NCBI GenBank assembly: GCA_946902875.1
Contig: OX336343.1
Location: forward strand, 6,685,754 to 6,749,753
From: Nematopogon swammerdamellus
Taxonomy: Eukaryota > Arthropoda > Insecta > Lepidoptera > Adelidae
Reading direction: 5' to 3'
DNA length: 64,000 nt
The position numbers and the translations under genes are program-made. Numbering within the stretch: the first letter of the stretch is position 1; every line of letters begins with the position of its first letter. Below, piece by piece: positions 19,421-29,515 of the stretch. The notes below the pieces were generated by a model. The model ran no database searches, was not told where the DNA came from, and was given only the letters and a program-made list of their open reading frames with translations.

Positions 19421-22369
19421 TCACCCCCGAGGAGGTGCCAGTCCGGCTTGGAGGTGGACTAATGTTGCTGGGGAAAGGCTATTAACCCGCGATTTGAAGA
19501 TCTGTGGATTGTAGGAGTGGGGGAAGATATTTCCTGGGAGCCCGTTCCACACCTTTGCAGTGCGGCACAAGAACGATTTAGAGAATCGTGCAGTTCGAAG
19601 AACTCTTCTGTCGACTACAAACGGGTGTTCCGCGAGAGTATGGCGGGTTTGGCGAAGGCGAACAGGAGGAGGAGGGATAAGGGAAGCAAGTTCGTCAGAG
19701 CAGCGGCCATAGTAGTACCGATAAAACAGGCTCAATGACCCAACGATACGTCTGTGCTTTAGAGGTTGAAGGTCCTTTGTGAGTACGGAGTCACCAATGA
19801 GGCGAATGGCTCGTCGCTGAATAGAATCCAAGGCTGAAAGAAGGTACTCAGGGGAACCCTCCCAAAGATGACTGCAATATTCCATCACCGGTCTTACTTG
19901 TGCTTTGTAGAGTGTAAGCAGTTGGACCGGCGTGAAAAATCGCCGACAGCGGTAAAGGAGTCCTAATTTTCGAGACGCTAGTTTCGCCTTGGACTCTATG
20001 AACGATCGAAACCCAACGTCCCTGGACACCTCCATACCCAGGACGCCCAGACTACCATCGTTGGGGACTTGGCTGCCCTGAAAAGTGGCTTGGAGAGGAA
20101 ACGGATCAGCCTTAGTAGAGAAGGCACAAGCTTGCGTCTTGGCTACGTTGAAGTTGACCAAGTTCTTCTTCCCCCAAGAGGATACTTTTTCGAGAACCTG
20201 GTCAACCCGAGCAACAGTTTCGCGTCTCGCGTTTGCTGCTGAGGCCTCTCTACCCTTCCAGTCCTTGATGAACCCTTCGTGCACCGTGCTGTCGTCCGCG
20301 TAACAGTGTATTTCGCCGAGCGAGAGCATGTCGTTGATGAACAATAAAAACAGCGTAGGCGACAGCACGGATCCTTGTGGAACACCAGCATTGATTGAGT
20401 AGTCGGCCGAGCAGGCACCATCTAGGGTGACAAATATCGACCGGCCACTCAAAAAGCTGGAGATCCAGGTGCACAGTTTTGTAGGGACACCGTAGGCCGG
20501 AAGCTTGCTTAAGAGTCCCCGGTGCCAGACGCGATCGAATGCTTTGGATATGTCCAGAGCGACCGCCAGCGATTCCCCAAAACCATCGAGCCTTTCAGCC
20601 CATAAATGCGTGACGTACGCTAGAAGATCTCCAGTCGACCTTTGCTTGCGAAAGCCGTATTGTTTGTCGTCGAGGAGTTTAGAGTCTTCTAGGTACGTCA
20701 GGAGCGCTGAGTTGACAATACGCTCCATAACCTTACTCAAAAGTGAGGTTATCGCAATAGGGCGATAGTTCGATGGGTTCGCTGGGTCCCCCTTCTTGGG
20801 GACCGGCTGGACCGAAGCTCTCTTCCAGCAAGAAGGCATTGATCCGGAGGAATAGGAGCGTTTGAATAGGCGGGTGAGGACTGGCGCCAATTCCAGAGCA
20901 CAATTTTTCAAGACGATCGCCGGGACGCCGTCAGGCCCACTACTCTTCGAAATATCCAACTCACGTAGTGTTTTATGGACGACTCTGGGGTGGAACCTAA
21001 TATTTGCCATCATACGCCCGCAATGGGGTAATGAAGGGGGGTTGGCGCCCAGGTCGTCCATGTTTGAGTTGGATGCGAAAAGGCGTGCAAAGATATTCGC
21101 CTTTTCTTTCGCGAGTATAGCGAGCGAGCCATCCGGACGTTCCAGCGGAGGTGTAGCAGGACGGCAGAAATTCCGACCGATGGATTTGGCGAGAGACCAG
21201 AAGGCGCGGCTACCCGAAGGGCTACGTGCAAGTTTCGCGCCAATTCCACGGTCGTGCCTGAACTTGGCCAAGTTTTGCGTTCGTTTGCAGGACCTAGCAA
21301 CGACGTTGAGCTCTCGTCTGTTCTCGACAGACCTATTCTGCAGCCATTTCCTATAAGCCTTGTTCTTAGTGTCAATAGCCAGTCTGCATTGACAATCAAA
21401 CCAAGGCTTATGGCGGCCGCCGATGGGAACGGTGGAGGTAGGTATGAAGAAATTCATACCCTGTGCGATCACATCGACGACCGATTGGGCACACAGGGAT
21501 GGGTCTGGAGAAGAGAAGCAAACGTCGTGCCAAGGGTAGGCTCCCAGGAAGGAACGGAAGTCATCCCATTGTGCTGACCGGTAGTGCCAAACTGTTCGCG
21601 TACTACATTCACGTGCTTCCGCGAAGTGTACAGTTGGCACAGTTGAGCGTACAAGGCAATGGTCGGAGTTTCCGAGGGGAGCTTCGACCCTCACCTTGTA
21701 ACCATTTGGCTCGGTAGTCAGCACAAGGTCCAACAAACTAGGTCGATGGGCAGGGTTATCAGGTATCCGAGTGGTTCCGGATACCAACTGCGTCAACCCG
21801 TGCGCAATGGCCAAGTTGTACGCCTCCCTGCCGGCATGGTCAGTGATGGGGGAGCCCAACCAGTCTTGGTGTTTAGCATTGAAGTCACCCAGCATCACTA
21901 ACTCCGCCGTAGGGAACTCGCAAAGCAGTTTGTCTGCCGTACTGCTGAGATGCTCATAAAATGCCTCTGTTCTTGACGCACTGAGGTTAGGGGATCTGTA
22001 TGCACCCGCGTAAATCCTCACCACGTGGGGAAGATTCACGCGGATCCATAACACAGGAAAAGCAGGGTCTTCAAATCGGGTGAGCCGGGTATAGGAGACA
22101 CCAGATCCAACGTACAAGCAGACACCACCCTTCGCCATGAAACGTTCCTGAAGATTGTAATCAGGAACGTCCAGGTAGGATGCGTCCGCAGGACGCCCGA
22201 TCTGGGTCTCCGTAAGAAAGAGGAGGTGAGGCCTCGCCGTCTGCAGATGGCAGGCGACGGATGAGAAATTTGTGTGTAGACCTCTTATATTGGCGAGGTC
22301 TACCTTAAATTTTGAGGGAGAACGGGCCGCTGAAGGTTTATACAGTTTTCTATTTTTTGTTCGGCTCAT
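19421..22369 (-). CDS. Endonuclease-reverse transcriptase polyprotein of LINE-1 (982 aa)
   Basis: The protein nicks genomic DNA and copies its own RNA at the nick (target-primed reverse transcription). An AP-endonuclease-like domain spans about residues 22-240: N27 in LANIRG, E54 in LTETQ, D162 and N164 in GDFNAKH, D214 in LLDLVL and SDH at 235-237, all expected catalytic positions. The reverse transcriptase spans about 470-720: SSGPDG, NYRPIA, YGFRKQRST, LDISKAFDRVWH (D606), GVPQGSVLSP and the YADD catalytic box at 690-693. The C-terminus (about 800-982) has the SIQRRAIRLIG and AKVWNGLP segments typical of Jockey/CR1-group LINEs. The start ATG is preceded in frame by TAA. No frameshift or stop is present, so it could be functional. 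Confidence 0.93.
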   Translation of the reverse strand: MSRTKNRKLYKPSAARSPSKFKVDLANIRGLHTNFSSVACHLQTARPHLLFLTETQIGRPADASYLDVPDYNLQERFMAKGGVCLYVGSGVSYTRLTRFEDPAFPVLWIRVNLPHVVRIYAGAYRSPNLSASRTEAFYEHLSSTADKLLCEFPTAELVMLGDFNAKHQDWLGSPITDHAGREAYNLAIAHGLTQLVSGTTRIPDNPAHRPSLLDLVLTTEPNGYKVRVEAPLGNSDHCLVRSTVPTVHFAEARECSTRTVWHYRSAQWDDFRSFLGAYPWHDVCFSSPDPSLCAQSVVDVIAQGMNFFIPTSTVPIGGRHKPWFDCQCRLAIDTKNKAYRKWLQNRSVENRRELNVVARSCKRTQNLAKFRHDRGIGAKLARSPSGSRAFWSLAKSIGRNFCRPATPPLERPDGSLAILAKEKANIFARLFASNSNMDDLGANPPSLPHCGRMMANIRFHPRVVHKTLRELDISKSSGPDGVPAIVLKNCALELAPVLTRLFKRSYSSGSMPSCWKRASVQPVPKKGDPANPSNYRPIAITSLLSKVMERIVNSALLTYLEDSKLLDDKQYGFRKQRSTGDLLAYVTHLWAERLDGFGESLAVALDISKAFDRVWHRGLLSKLPAYGVPTKLCTWISSFLSGRSIFVTLDGACSADYSINAGVPQGSVLSPTLFLLFINDMLSLGEIHCYADDSTVHEGFIKDWKGREASAANARRETVARVDQVLEKVSSWGKKNLVNFNVAKTQACAFSTKADPFPLQATFQGSQVPNDGSLGVLGMEVSRDVGFRSFIESKAKLASRKLGLLYRCRRFFTPVQLLTLYKAQVRPVMEYCSHLWEGSPEYLLSALDSIQRRAIRLIGDSVLTKDLQPLKHRRIVGSLSLFYRYYYGRCSDELASLIPPPPVRLRQTRHTLAEHPFVVDRRVLRTARFSKSFLCRTAKVWNGLPGNIFPHSYNPQIFKSRVNSLSPATLVHLQAGLAPPRG

Positions 22370-23155
22370 AATTTAGATGGGTGATTGATTCGTGGAGTGT
22401 ATCGGAATGTGCCCAGGGCGCGGTGATGCCTTGTGCAACTCGGATAGACTCAACCAACTGACAGTCGCAGAGAGCGAGAGGACCCCCGGGCCCCCCCTCC
22501 CAGAAAACATGTGGTCTCCCATGGTCACCAGCCCCACAATGCTCTCTGACAGGGATTTTCGCGTGTTGATAGGGCAGCCAGCACACGGGTTGGTGAGGGC
22601 CGTGTGCCGGGCCCCTGTACTACCACGCAGGCAGGCAGCGGTCACCTGTTTCCACCGGCTCTCCCTGACCCCTGCGGCTGTCAGTCGGTTAAAAGGAGTC
22701 TGGAGTGCGAGCGACACTAGCATCCACAACCCAGGACACCCCCGACACACTCAAGTCCACCGACCGGCTAGTCGCAGGCTGGCCTCCAAGTGTAGCAGAG
22801 CCACATCAGGAGTTTTTCGCCTACGACCTGTGGTACCAACCCGGACGACATAGTGGAGGACTTGTCTACCACATAGTGAGGCTGAAAATAAATCCTGTTT
22901 AGGCGCAGGATGATCGCCTGCGTCCGACATTCCTCAGCTGTTGCGACTCTGGGACGGTGGTAATGCCAAAGGCATCGTCGCAACATTGCCCAGGGAGCAC
23001 GACGAGGACGTGAATGTCGGACTTGCTGGGCTCTACTTTAGTGTGACCCACCGCTGGCACAGTAGATTGCTAGATTGGTAATTTGGTGAACTCCATACAG
23101 CTCCAGAGAACACTACCAATGCTTAACCCAGCGAACCCCCTACATATCCTACAAT
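22370..23155 (-). other. 5' region of LINE-1
   Basis: Upstream of the ORF on the minus strand. Overlapping short frames exist (for example 22373-22750, with a CAGCP motif), but none has a zinc-knuckle series or an RRM. It is probably a 5' UTR with the internal promoter or the remains of a lost ORF1. Confidence 0.5.
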
Positions 23156-23495
23156 TTGGCTACATAACCTACAACATCCGTGATGTCAACCCATAACACC
23201 GGGTAAACTAGGTGTCATGTCAGTGCTTCCCTTCTGTCGTGCCGGCTGCACTAAACTGGACGGAAACACGAACTATTTACATAGTCCTTTCGACCGACTT
23301 TTCATTCAGTGCGGTGGTACCAACCCGGGCGGGTTAAACCCTACCTAGTAAGGTAAGAAGGGAAGGAACCTGGAGTTTTACGTGGAATCCGAACCACGGT
23401 CCACCTCCAACGGTCGAACCATCCAAGTACTGACGGCGCCCAGGTGTGCTTATGAATACGATCGACAGTCGACCGACCGCACCCGAGGCTAACAA
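23156..23495 (-). mobile_element. SINE-1, main part of the copy split by LINE-1
   Basis: On the minus strand: head (GCCTCGG, no intact A box because GAGCTA/CTCAGTGG bases are lost), 5S-like TCAGTACTTGGATGG, T-arm-like CGTGGTTCGGATTCCACG, TTACCTTACTAGG, the GGGTTGGTACCACCGCACTG body and tail up to TAGCCAA. The missing tail end is at 19311-19329. Confidence 0.85.
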
Positions 23496-23714
23496 ATATG
23501 GCAACACAATTTTTTAATGACATCATAATTTTCCTGTCAGTGATTAATCTTACATATACCTTCCTGCGACAGCGAGAATAATAACTCGATTCCCCAGATT
23601 AAAATTATTGAAGAAAATTGAACGAGTTAGTTTGCCATAACAATTAGATAGACAGATATAGAAAATACTTTATCGCTCCAAAAACATTTTTCAGAAACCA
23701 GCACAATATAATAT
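23496..23714. other. Short intergenic gap
   Basis: AT-rich, nothing recognised. Confidence 0.3.
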
Positions 23715-24113
23715 TTTTAACCGACTTCAAAAATTCTCAATTCGACTGTATTTTTTTTTTATTTTTTTTTTTTATGTTTGTTAGGTGCCTCAGAAAATTC
23801 TTTTTTAATTTGAAAGCTGGTGCTTCCCGTGTAGTCCCATTTTAATTTTGTCGAGCTCGGATTGGAAAGCGAGGCGGAATCGCGAGGCCGAAGGCAGAGC
23901 GATTCCGCCGAGTACATTAATAGCAAAAAATTACTAAAAAAACTGTGAAATAAAAAACTATTTAAAAAAATAGAAAAACCGCCTTCAAAAGTGTATGAAA
24001 TAAAAAAATGCGGTGGTGCTAAAGCAATTAAAAATAACCAACCGCCTTCAACTCTAGGGTTCGATTTTTTTTTTATTTCATACATTTTTGAAGGCGGTTT
24101 TTATATTTTTTCT
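23715..24113. mobile_element. Rep-B copy with partly deleted hairpin
   Basis: TTTTTAACCGACTTCAAAAA start, GAGGCGGAATCGCGAGGCCG block and the TTGAAGGCGGTTTTTATA end. The left hairpin arm lacks the GAACC-TAGAGTTGAA segment present in the other copies. Confidence 0.7.
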
Positions 24114-24375
24114 TTAAGTTTTATCATGTGCAAATGTGAACTAATCCCTTACAGATATTTCTTCCAGTCAATCTTTGGATGTTTATAGAGTCGATCAATA
24201 TAGTGAAATGTTAATAGTAGTCATTGAAATAATAACAGAATATTTAATCAAATTAAAGTAGTTTTATTAATCAAATAAAATTAGTATAAGTCATTATTTA
24301 GTACTCTATATAAAGAGCTTGATTAAATTTAGAAAGGTACCTATCTACAGTGTACAGTCCCTCTGTTGTCTCCAA

Positions 24376-24523
24376 AACTGTAGGTTCCTTCCCTTCTTAC
24401 CTTACTAGGTGGTAGGGTTTATCCCCCCCGGGTTGGTACCCCCGCACAGAATGAAACGACGTGTCGGTCGAAACGGCTATGTAAATAGTTCGTCTTTTCC
24501 GTCCAGTCCAGTGTAGCCAACCT
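24376..24523 (+). mobile_element. SINE-1 body fragment
   Basis: AACTGTAGGTTCCTTCCC to GTCCAGTCCAGTGTAGCC; head and tail missing. Confidence 0.75.
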
Positions 24524-24787
24524 GAGTAACAACTCATAACATCGCTCATAACTCTTTCTTTGGCTTCTCCTTAGTCGGGTAAAAACTCATTTAGCATCGT
24601 AGTACATTGACTGGATCATCTCTGTAATTTCCCTGTCTCTACATAATACACATGTAGAAAATATTTTATAATCAACGTTTGTCATCTGTATGAATGTTGT
24701 ATTTTCACTTATAACTCGAGAACGGCTCAACTGATTTAGATGTGGTTTTCATAAGTGCAATTGGACATATCTCTGGATGATTATAGA

Positions 24788-24893
24788 CCATTGACCGTGG
24801 TTCGGATTCCACGTAAAATTTTAGGTCCCTTCCCTTCTTACCTTACTAGGTGGTATGGTTTATCCCGCCCGAGTTGATACCGCCGCATTGAAA
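24788..24893 (+). mobile_element. SINE-1 fragment with T-arm-like segment
   Basis: GACCGTGGTTCGGATTCCACG, GTAAAATTTTAGGTCCC and TTACCTTACTAGGTGGTATGG, then GCCGCATTGAAAAAA. The B-box-like GGTTCGGATTCC is well kept. It is followed at 24894-24930 by a decayed Helitron-type end (GAGCGGAGCCGCGGGC). Confidence 0.7.
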
Positions 24894-24930
24894 AAATATA
24901 TCTTTAACGAGAGCGGAGCCGCGGGCATAG

Positions 24931-25630
24931 CTTGCGATAACATATGACGTAATAGCGGCAGCGTAATTTGAAACTCTACCACGTTTGCTGACTCTTTAAT
25001 ATTTCCTGTCGCGTGTCCTGCCCAGTCCTTTTGTCAACAAGAAATTATATCTACAAAACACTTTACATGCGTGTACATAACTACAACATTCAGTACACAT
25101 AAATATGTATATAATAACAACAAAAACACAGTGCGTAATGTTTTGTTTCGTAATGGACGGGTTTTTTGTTTTGAGCGAAAAAGCTCTATGCAATAAATAA
25201 ATTCGTTTTATCAAACGTCGACAATATGTAAGGATAGGCCTAACTGGGTATGGGCAGTTTATTTTTATTATCTTTTTTAACTTTGTTGATGTGACTTGTT
25301 GACTAATTAAGTTTATTGAGTGGATACAAATTTCGTATCAACAATTTTGACAAAGTCTCTTTACACCTGATACACTTATATTTTGCTTGTCCCAGAATTC
25401 TCAGAAAAAATGTTCATATTGCTCTCAAACAGTATTTTCGTTATCCTGTGAGCGGTATGTACGAATATTATGTCACAAACAATTTTAATGAAACACTTGT
25501 AAAAAGTGAAGCGACCCCTGTGAAGTTTCTTGCCGGTTTTTTTTTATCGCAGGTGTAATGGAACCGGGTATAAAAAACAAATGATGTCAAGTTCGAGAGT
25601 AATACTACCTCATGAATGCTCAATATACAA
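24931..25630. other. Intergenic sequence without a recognised gene
   Basis: An 80-codon frame at 25316-25558 runs into the repeat-like GTGAAGTTTCTTGCCGG and has no motif, so it is not called. Confidence 0.35.
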
Positions 25631-25880
25631 TAAATTTTTTTTTTTTTATGGAAACTGACACGGTTGGCTACATCACCTACAACATCCGTGATGTCAGCCC
25701 ATAACACCGGTTGAACTTGGTGCCACGTCAGTGCTTCCCTTCGGTCGTGCCGGCTACACTGAACTGGACGGAAAACACAAACTATTTACATAGCCGTTTC
25801 GACCGACCTTTCATTCAGTGCGGTGGTACCAACCCGGGCGGGATAAACCCTACCACCTAGTAATATAAGAAGGGAGTCAT
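25631..25880 (-). mobile_element. SINE-1, 5'-truncated copy
   Basis: Poly(T) then ATGGAAACTGACACGGTTGG, through the body to CTACCACCTAGTAATATAAG and GGGAGTCATAT. The copy at 31204-31465 ends in almost the same way. Confidence 0.85.
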
Positions 25881-26040
25881 ATACATATACAACAAAGTTT
25901 GAGCCAAAATGTTTCTATTACTTCCTTAGGTCAGTTTTCCTGCAAGAGATTAACACCCAAAAATTTTGTGTTTTTTGACATGTACTTACATAACATCAAC
26001 GTAGACGGAAAATTTATGATCGAAGACCATCACACTTTAT

Positions 26041-26600
26041 TCCGTCAGTCGGGGTATGCAGAGTAATCGGTGTCGTGCTGCAAAAACTTGTGTACCTACT
26101 TGTGTTTAGCAAAATATTAGGACAAGATAAACTATCAAGCAGCAAGTTAGGCACGAAAACGCACCTGCCGCCATGGCTGCCGCATAACTCGGTGGAAGGA
26201 CCGTTACAAGGTGGGAGTGGTGGCTAGCCTGTCGCCATTTAGTAAAGAATCTTGTCCTAATTCTTTAGTCGCCTTTTTTACGATGCAGTGGTTATATTCT
26301 TACGGTGTGAGGCCGGTACTTAAAAAGAATATACCCACTGCGTCTCTCCCCGTGCATGTCGAAAAAGGCGACAAGGGATAAGGACGAGATGCCGTGCTAA
26401 AGGGCGACAGGATTGCCACCTCTCACCTTGGCACAGTCCTTTCACCGAGTCGTGCAGCGGGTGGGTTTTTGTGCCTTACTTGCTGGTTTATAAATTATCT
26501 TGTCCGAATACTTTGCTGAACGTGGTGATCGATGTTGTGTTGTAACTTTCCAGAGTTCTTGCAGCACAACACCGATTACTCTGCTTTCCCTGTATGTCGG
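26041..26600. repeat. 560-bp long inverted repeat of two LINE-5-type fragments
   Basis: Left arm (26041-26301) and right arm (26324-26600) are head-to-head copies of the same 3' UTR-like repeat, at roughly 75-80% identity by eye, around a loop of about 22 bases. Shared blocks include AGTAATCGGTGTCGTGCTGC with its complement GCAGCACAACACCGATTACT, and TTAGGACAAGATAAACTATC with GATAATTTATAAACC. Transcribed, it would form a long double-stranded RNA hairpin. Confidence 0.75.
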
Positions 26601-26994
26601 GATACAGCGTGTGTGGTATGTATGTATGTATGTATGGATATATTGTTTTCAAGTACCGTGCAAACTGTGTAAACTACCCTTGTAAAAGCGATCAACCCCT
26701 TCACTTCATAACCCGTCTCCAAACAGCTTAGCGTTACAGCGCCGCGCGCTCACGCCTCACCCATCCATTGTACGTACAAATTTGCGTCCGTAACCACGAA
26801 TTACGTTCGTAAATAAGAAAGGGGCGGAATCAACCAGGGCGACTTGGATTCCTCGCGCGTCCCAATCGATCGTTCAACGCGAGAGGCGATAAATTGGACA
26901 TTAATGGTTATGACGGAACAAAGGTTTAACCTTTCTTCGCCTCTAATTGGAGCACGTTTATTGACGCGAAGTATCTAGCGGTGGACTTATAGAA

Positions 26995-27265
26995 CGGAGG
27001 ACTGTAAGGCTCCTCGGTAGCTAAGCACACCCGGGCGCGGGTCAGAGCTTGAATGTTGACCGTTCAAGCGTTCAGGCTGACCGTGGTACACATTAACAAC
27101 AAGAACACAATACAAAATATAAGAAAACCTCATTATTATAATGTGACCGTCCGGGCGCTGAGGTTGGTCTTGGTTCGAGTTCAACGTAAAACTGTAGGTC
27201 CCTTCCCTTACGTTACTTACTATAGGTGGTAGGGTTTAACCCGTTCGGATTGATACCACAACACT
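26995..27265 (+). mobile_element. SINE-1, interrupted copy
   Basis: CTCGGTAGCT joins directly to AAGCACACCCGGGCGCGGG (5S-like), losing the region between. Unrelated sequence (about 27085-27145) follows GCTGACCGTGGT, then TTGGTTCGAGTTCAACG, GTAAAACTGTAGGTCCC and GGTAGGGTTTAACCCG resume. Confidence 0.7.
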
Positions 27266-27267
27266 GC

Positions 27268-27328
27268 ATAAAAAATCGGTCAAGCGCGAGTTTTACTCAC
27301 GCACGGAGGGTTCCGTAGATCCGCTATC
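27268..27328 (-). repeat. Rep-A terminal fragment
   Basis: AAAAATCGGTCAAGCGCGAG followed by ACGGAGGGTTCCGTAGATCC. Confidence 0.55.
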
Positions 27329-29050
27329 ATATACATAAATTGTGTTTTCCAAGCTATTAAGCCATACGTTGCCGAGGCCAAAGTATTTATATATACTAGT
27401 TTTTTTTATTGTACCTGAACTGGATCGTTTAAGCCTTAGGCACAACCACCTTAGGCAAATTTGAGTTCTTCATACATTTTGAGGTTAGGTATTTATGAAA
27501 ATGTATTGAGAACAACAATTTTGTTTTTTTTTTTCAAATGTCGTTACAGCTTTTTTTTTATAATCTATGAACCCCCTGAAATATCTGGCATGGTAACTAT
27601 TGTTTATATTGCTCCAAATGATATTTCACCTAATGAACAAATGTAATAAATCTGCCAAGTTAATCTATATTCTACAAGTAACTGTATATTTTTTTATTCT
27701 ATAATTTCGTCCACATGTATGTATACCTACACATACCTACACTCGAATATGTCGAAAATACCGCCAGTTATATGCAAAGAATAATTGACAAACAAACTTT
27801 GCGATTTACAAATTACAATAGGATCTACTTAAAAATAATTAACCCATACTCACACAGTTACTCACAAGTATTATTTTAAAGCTTAACCCTTAATTTATCT
27901 TAAGGGTCCAATGGACCCACATCAAAAATTATTTAGCTTGCCATTTCGCACTGCGCGAATTGTAGTGGCTGCCCCCCCCCCCACACACAATACCTTCCTC
28001 CAGTCCAGAGTGTCCTGGACGGGGTGGCGAGCGGGCGTGCGCTTGCGACTCTCCCTTCGGTAGATATCGATAGCGTATGGTCCATTCTTGACCCATATAG
28101 ATCTTGAACGAATTTTACCCAAAGAAGAATTTCTTATTATTGTTTTAATTTTATGTTGGAAATTTCGTCCTCTTTTTAGATCTTAGAAGCAAGTACGATG
28201 TTAAAGTGTTTTTTTTTTAATTAATTTTTTGTCTTGAAAGAGAGGGTATGCACAAGATATTTTTTTTTTGTTGTGACTCAAATAGAGTTGTCCCGGTTTT
28301 AATTTATTCTTGGTAAATGATTACATTAATGCATACAGCGAAACCTTGTTATAATTACTAAATTAAAATTATAAAAAAGAATATTATAGTTTTTCTTTTA
28401 CAGTCATTTGGAAATGTATAGGTCCAATGGACTCATATAGATAAAATGTGTGATTTCAAGTCACGGGATAAATTAAGGGTTAAATGTGAATACATATTAA
28501 TCCGACCACTCTGCCTATTTACATTACATCTTATGTAGAGTGCGTCGTCGTAATCATATTATAGACAAACCTGTCGACCATATGTTTACGGAAGTAAATA
28601 AAACATTGCCGTTTCTTCATCTCCAATATCTTGTCGCCATTTCCTTATCCCATTTCGCTCAATTTCCCAATTTTTCCTCCCATTTCATCAAATTGCAGCA
28701 AAATAACGATAACCTAGTACGTTATCCTTATCGTTACATTTTTTTATAGAAATGAAAACTCAACTCATGTTATCATTTCAACTACCTAGCCATTTGGCAG
28801 CTGTCCCATATCGCCTTCACGATTAGACCACAGCTACTTTCTCTCGTCACTCCCCACCATGTAAATAGATAGTAAATAGCCAAAAATATACATATTTAGT
28901 AATTTATATGTATGGCTTTTATTTAACTAGAATGTTCTCGTACTAACATCTACATATTATTAATAAGTATTATTATTATTATTTTATCTTAAATTCTGAC
29001 GCTCAACTCTTTTGCTAATACCTGTACTTACATTTCACTATATTAATCGA
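27329..29050. other. AT-rich intergenic sequence
   Basis: Contains a C12-13 run near 27973 and two occurrences of GGGTCCAATGGACCCA/GGTCCAATGGACTCAT (27904 and 28421) near otherwise unrelated sequence. No gene recognised. Confidence 0.35.
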
Positions 29051-29054
29051 ATCT

Positions 29055-29180
29055 CAAACATCCAAAGGTTGACTGTAAGAAATCTCTGTAAGGTATAAGT
29101 CTGCCTTTGCATCTTATGTAAATTTTCTAAAGTACTTATTACTGTTGAATGTTTCTTGGAGCAATAAAGCATTTTCTCTC
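29055..29180 (+). repeat. Dispersed 3'-end-like repeat
   Basis: GGTTGACTGTAAGAAATCTC, ATAAGTCTGCCTTTGCA and AGCAATAAAGCATTTTCTC. The same order occurs on the minus strand at 40435-40560 and on the plus strand at 55440-55560. One-ended copies suggest a LINE 3' terminus. Confidence 0.5.
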
Positions 29181-29204
29181 TATCTAAATAGAAGACCTTT
29201 CTTT

Positions 29205-29226
29205 TTAACCCCCCCCCCCCCCCCCC
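29205..29226. repeat. Poly(C) run (about 22 bases)
   Basis: Homopolymer C following TTTTTAA. Confidence 0.9.
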
Positions 29227-29515
29227 TTCCCCGACACAAAAAGAGGAGTGTTATAAGTTTATGGTTGCGTCTTTTTGTAGCTCGAAGCTCCCAAACGGAT
29301 GGACCGATTTGGATGCGTTTTTTTTTAATTTTTTTTTTATTAGAAAGCTGTTTTAATCGGGATGGTTCTTAGCTCTGTAATCAAGTAATCAAGTAATTAA
29401 GTACCTAATCAAAAAATTATTATCTTAAAAAGTGGACGATTTGCACGCGTTTTTTCAAAGCTTGAAATAAAAGTTTGCAATTTAAAAACCCGCTACCCTT
29501 AAAAAGTCAAAAATA

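Larger units (their letters stand above)
19330..23155 (-). mobile_element. LINE-1: near full-length non-LTR retrotransposon (Jockey/CR1-like) inserted in a SINE-1
   Basis: The element runs from a 5' end at about 23155 to a 35-nt poly(A) tail (T-run 19330-19364). It has a 5' UTR of about 785 bp, one long ORF (19421-22369) and a 56-bp 3' UTR. It interrupts a SINE-1 between its CCGTGTCAG and TAGCCAA segments; any target duplication is at most a couple of A residues merged with the tail. No separate gag-like ORF1 with CCHC knuckles was found in the 5' region. The intact ORF, long A-tail and clean junctions suggest recent insertion. Confidence 0.85.

Noticed and set aside
20862..21356. Plus-strand frame of 164 codons inside LINE-1
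   Set aside because: It is antisense shadow of the reverse-transcriptase ORF.
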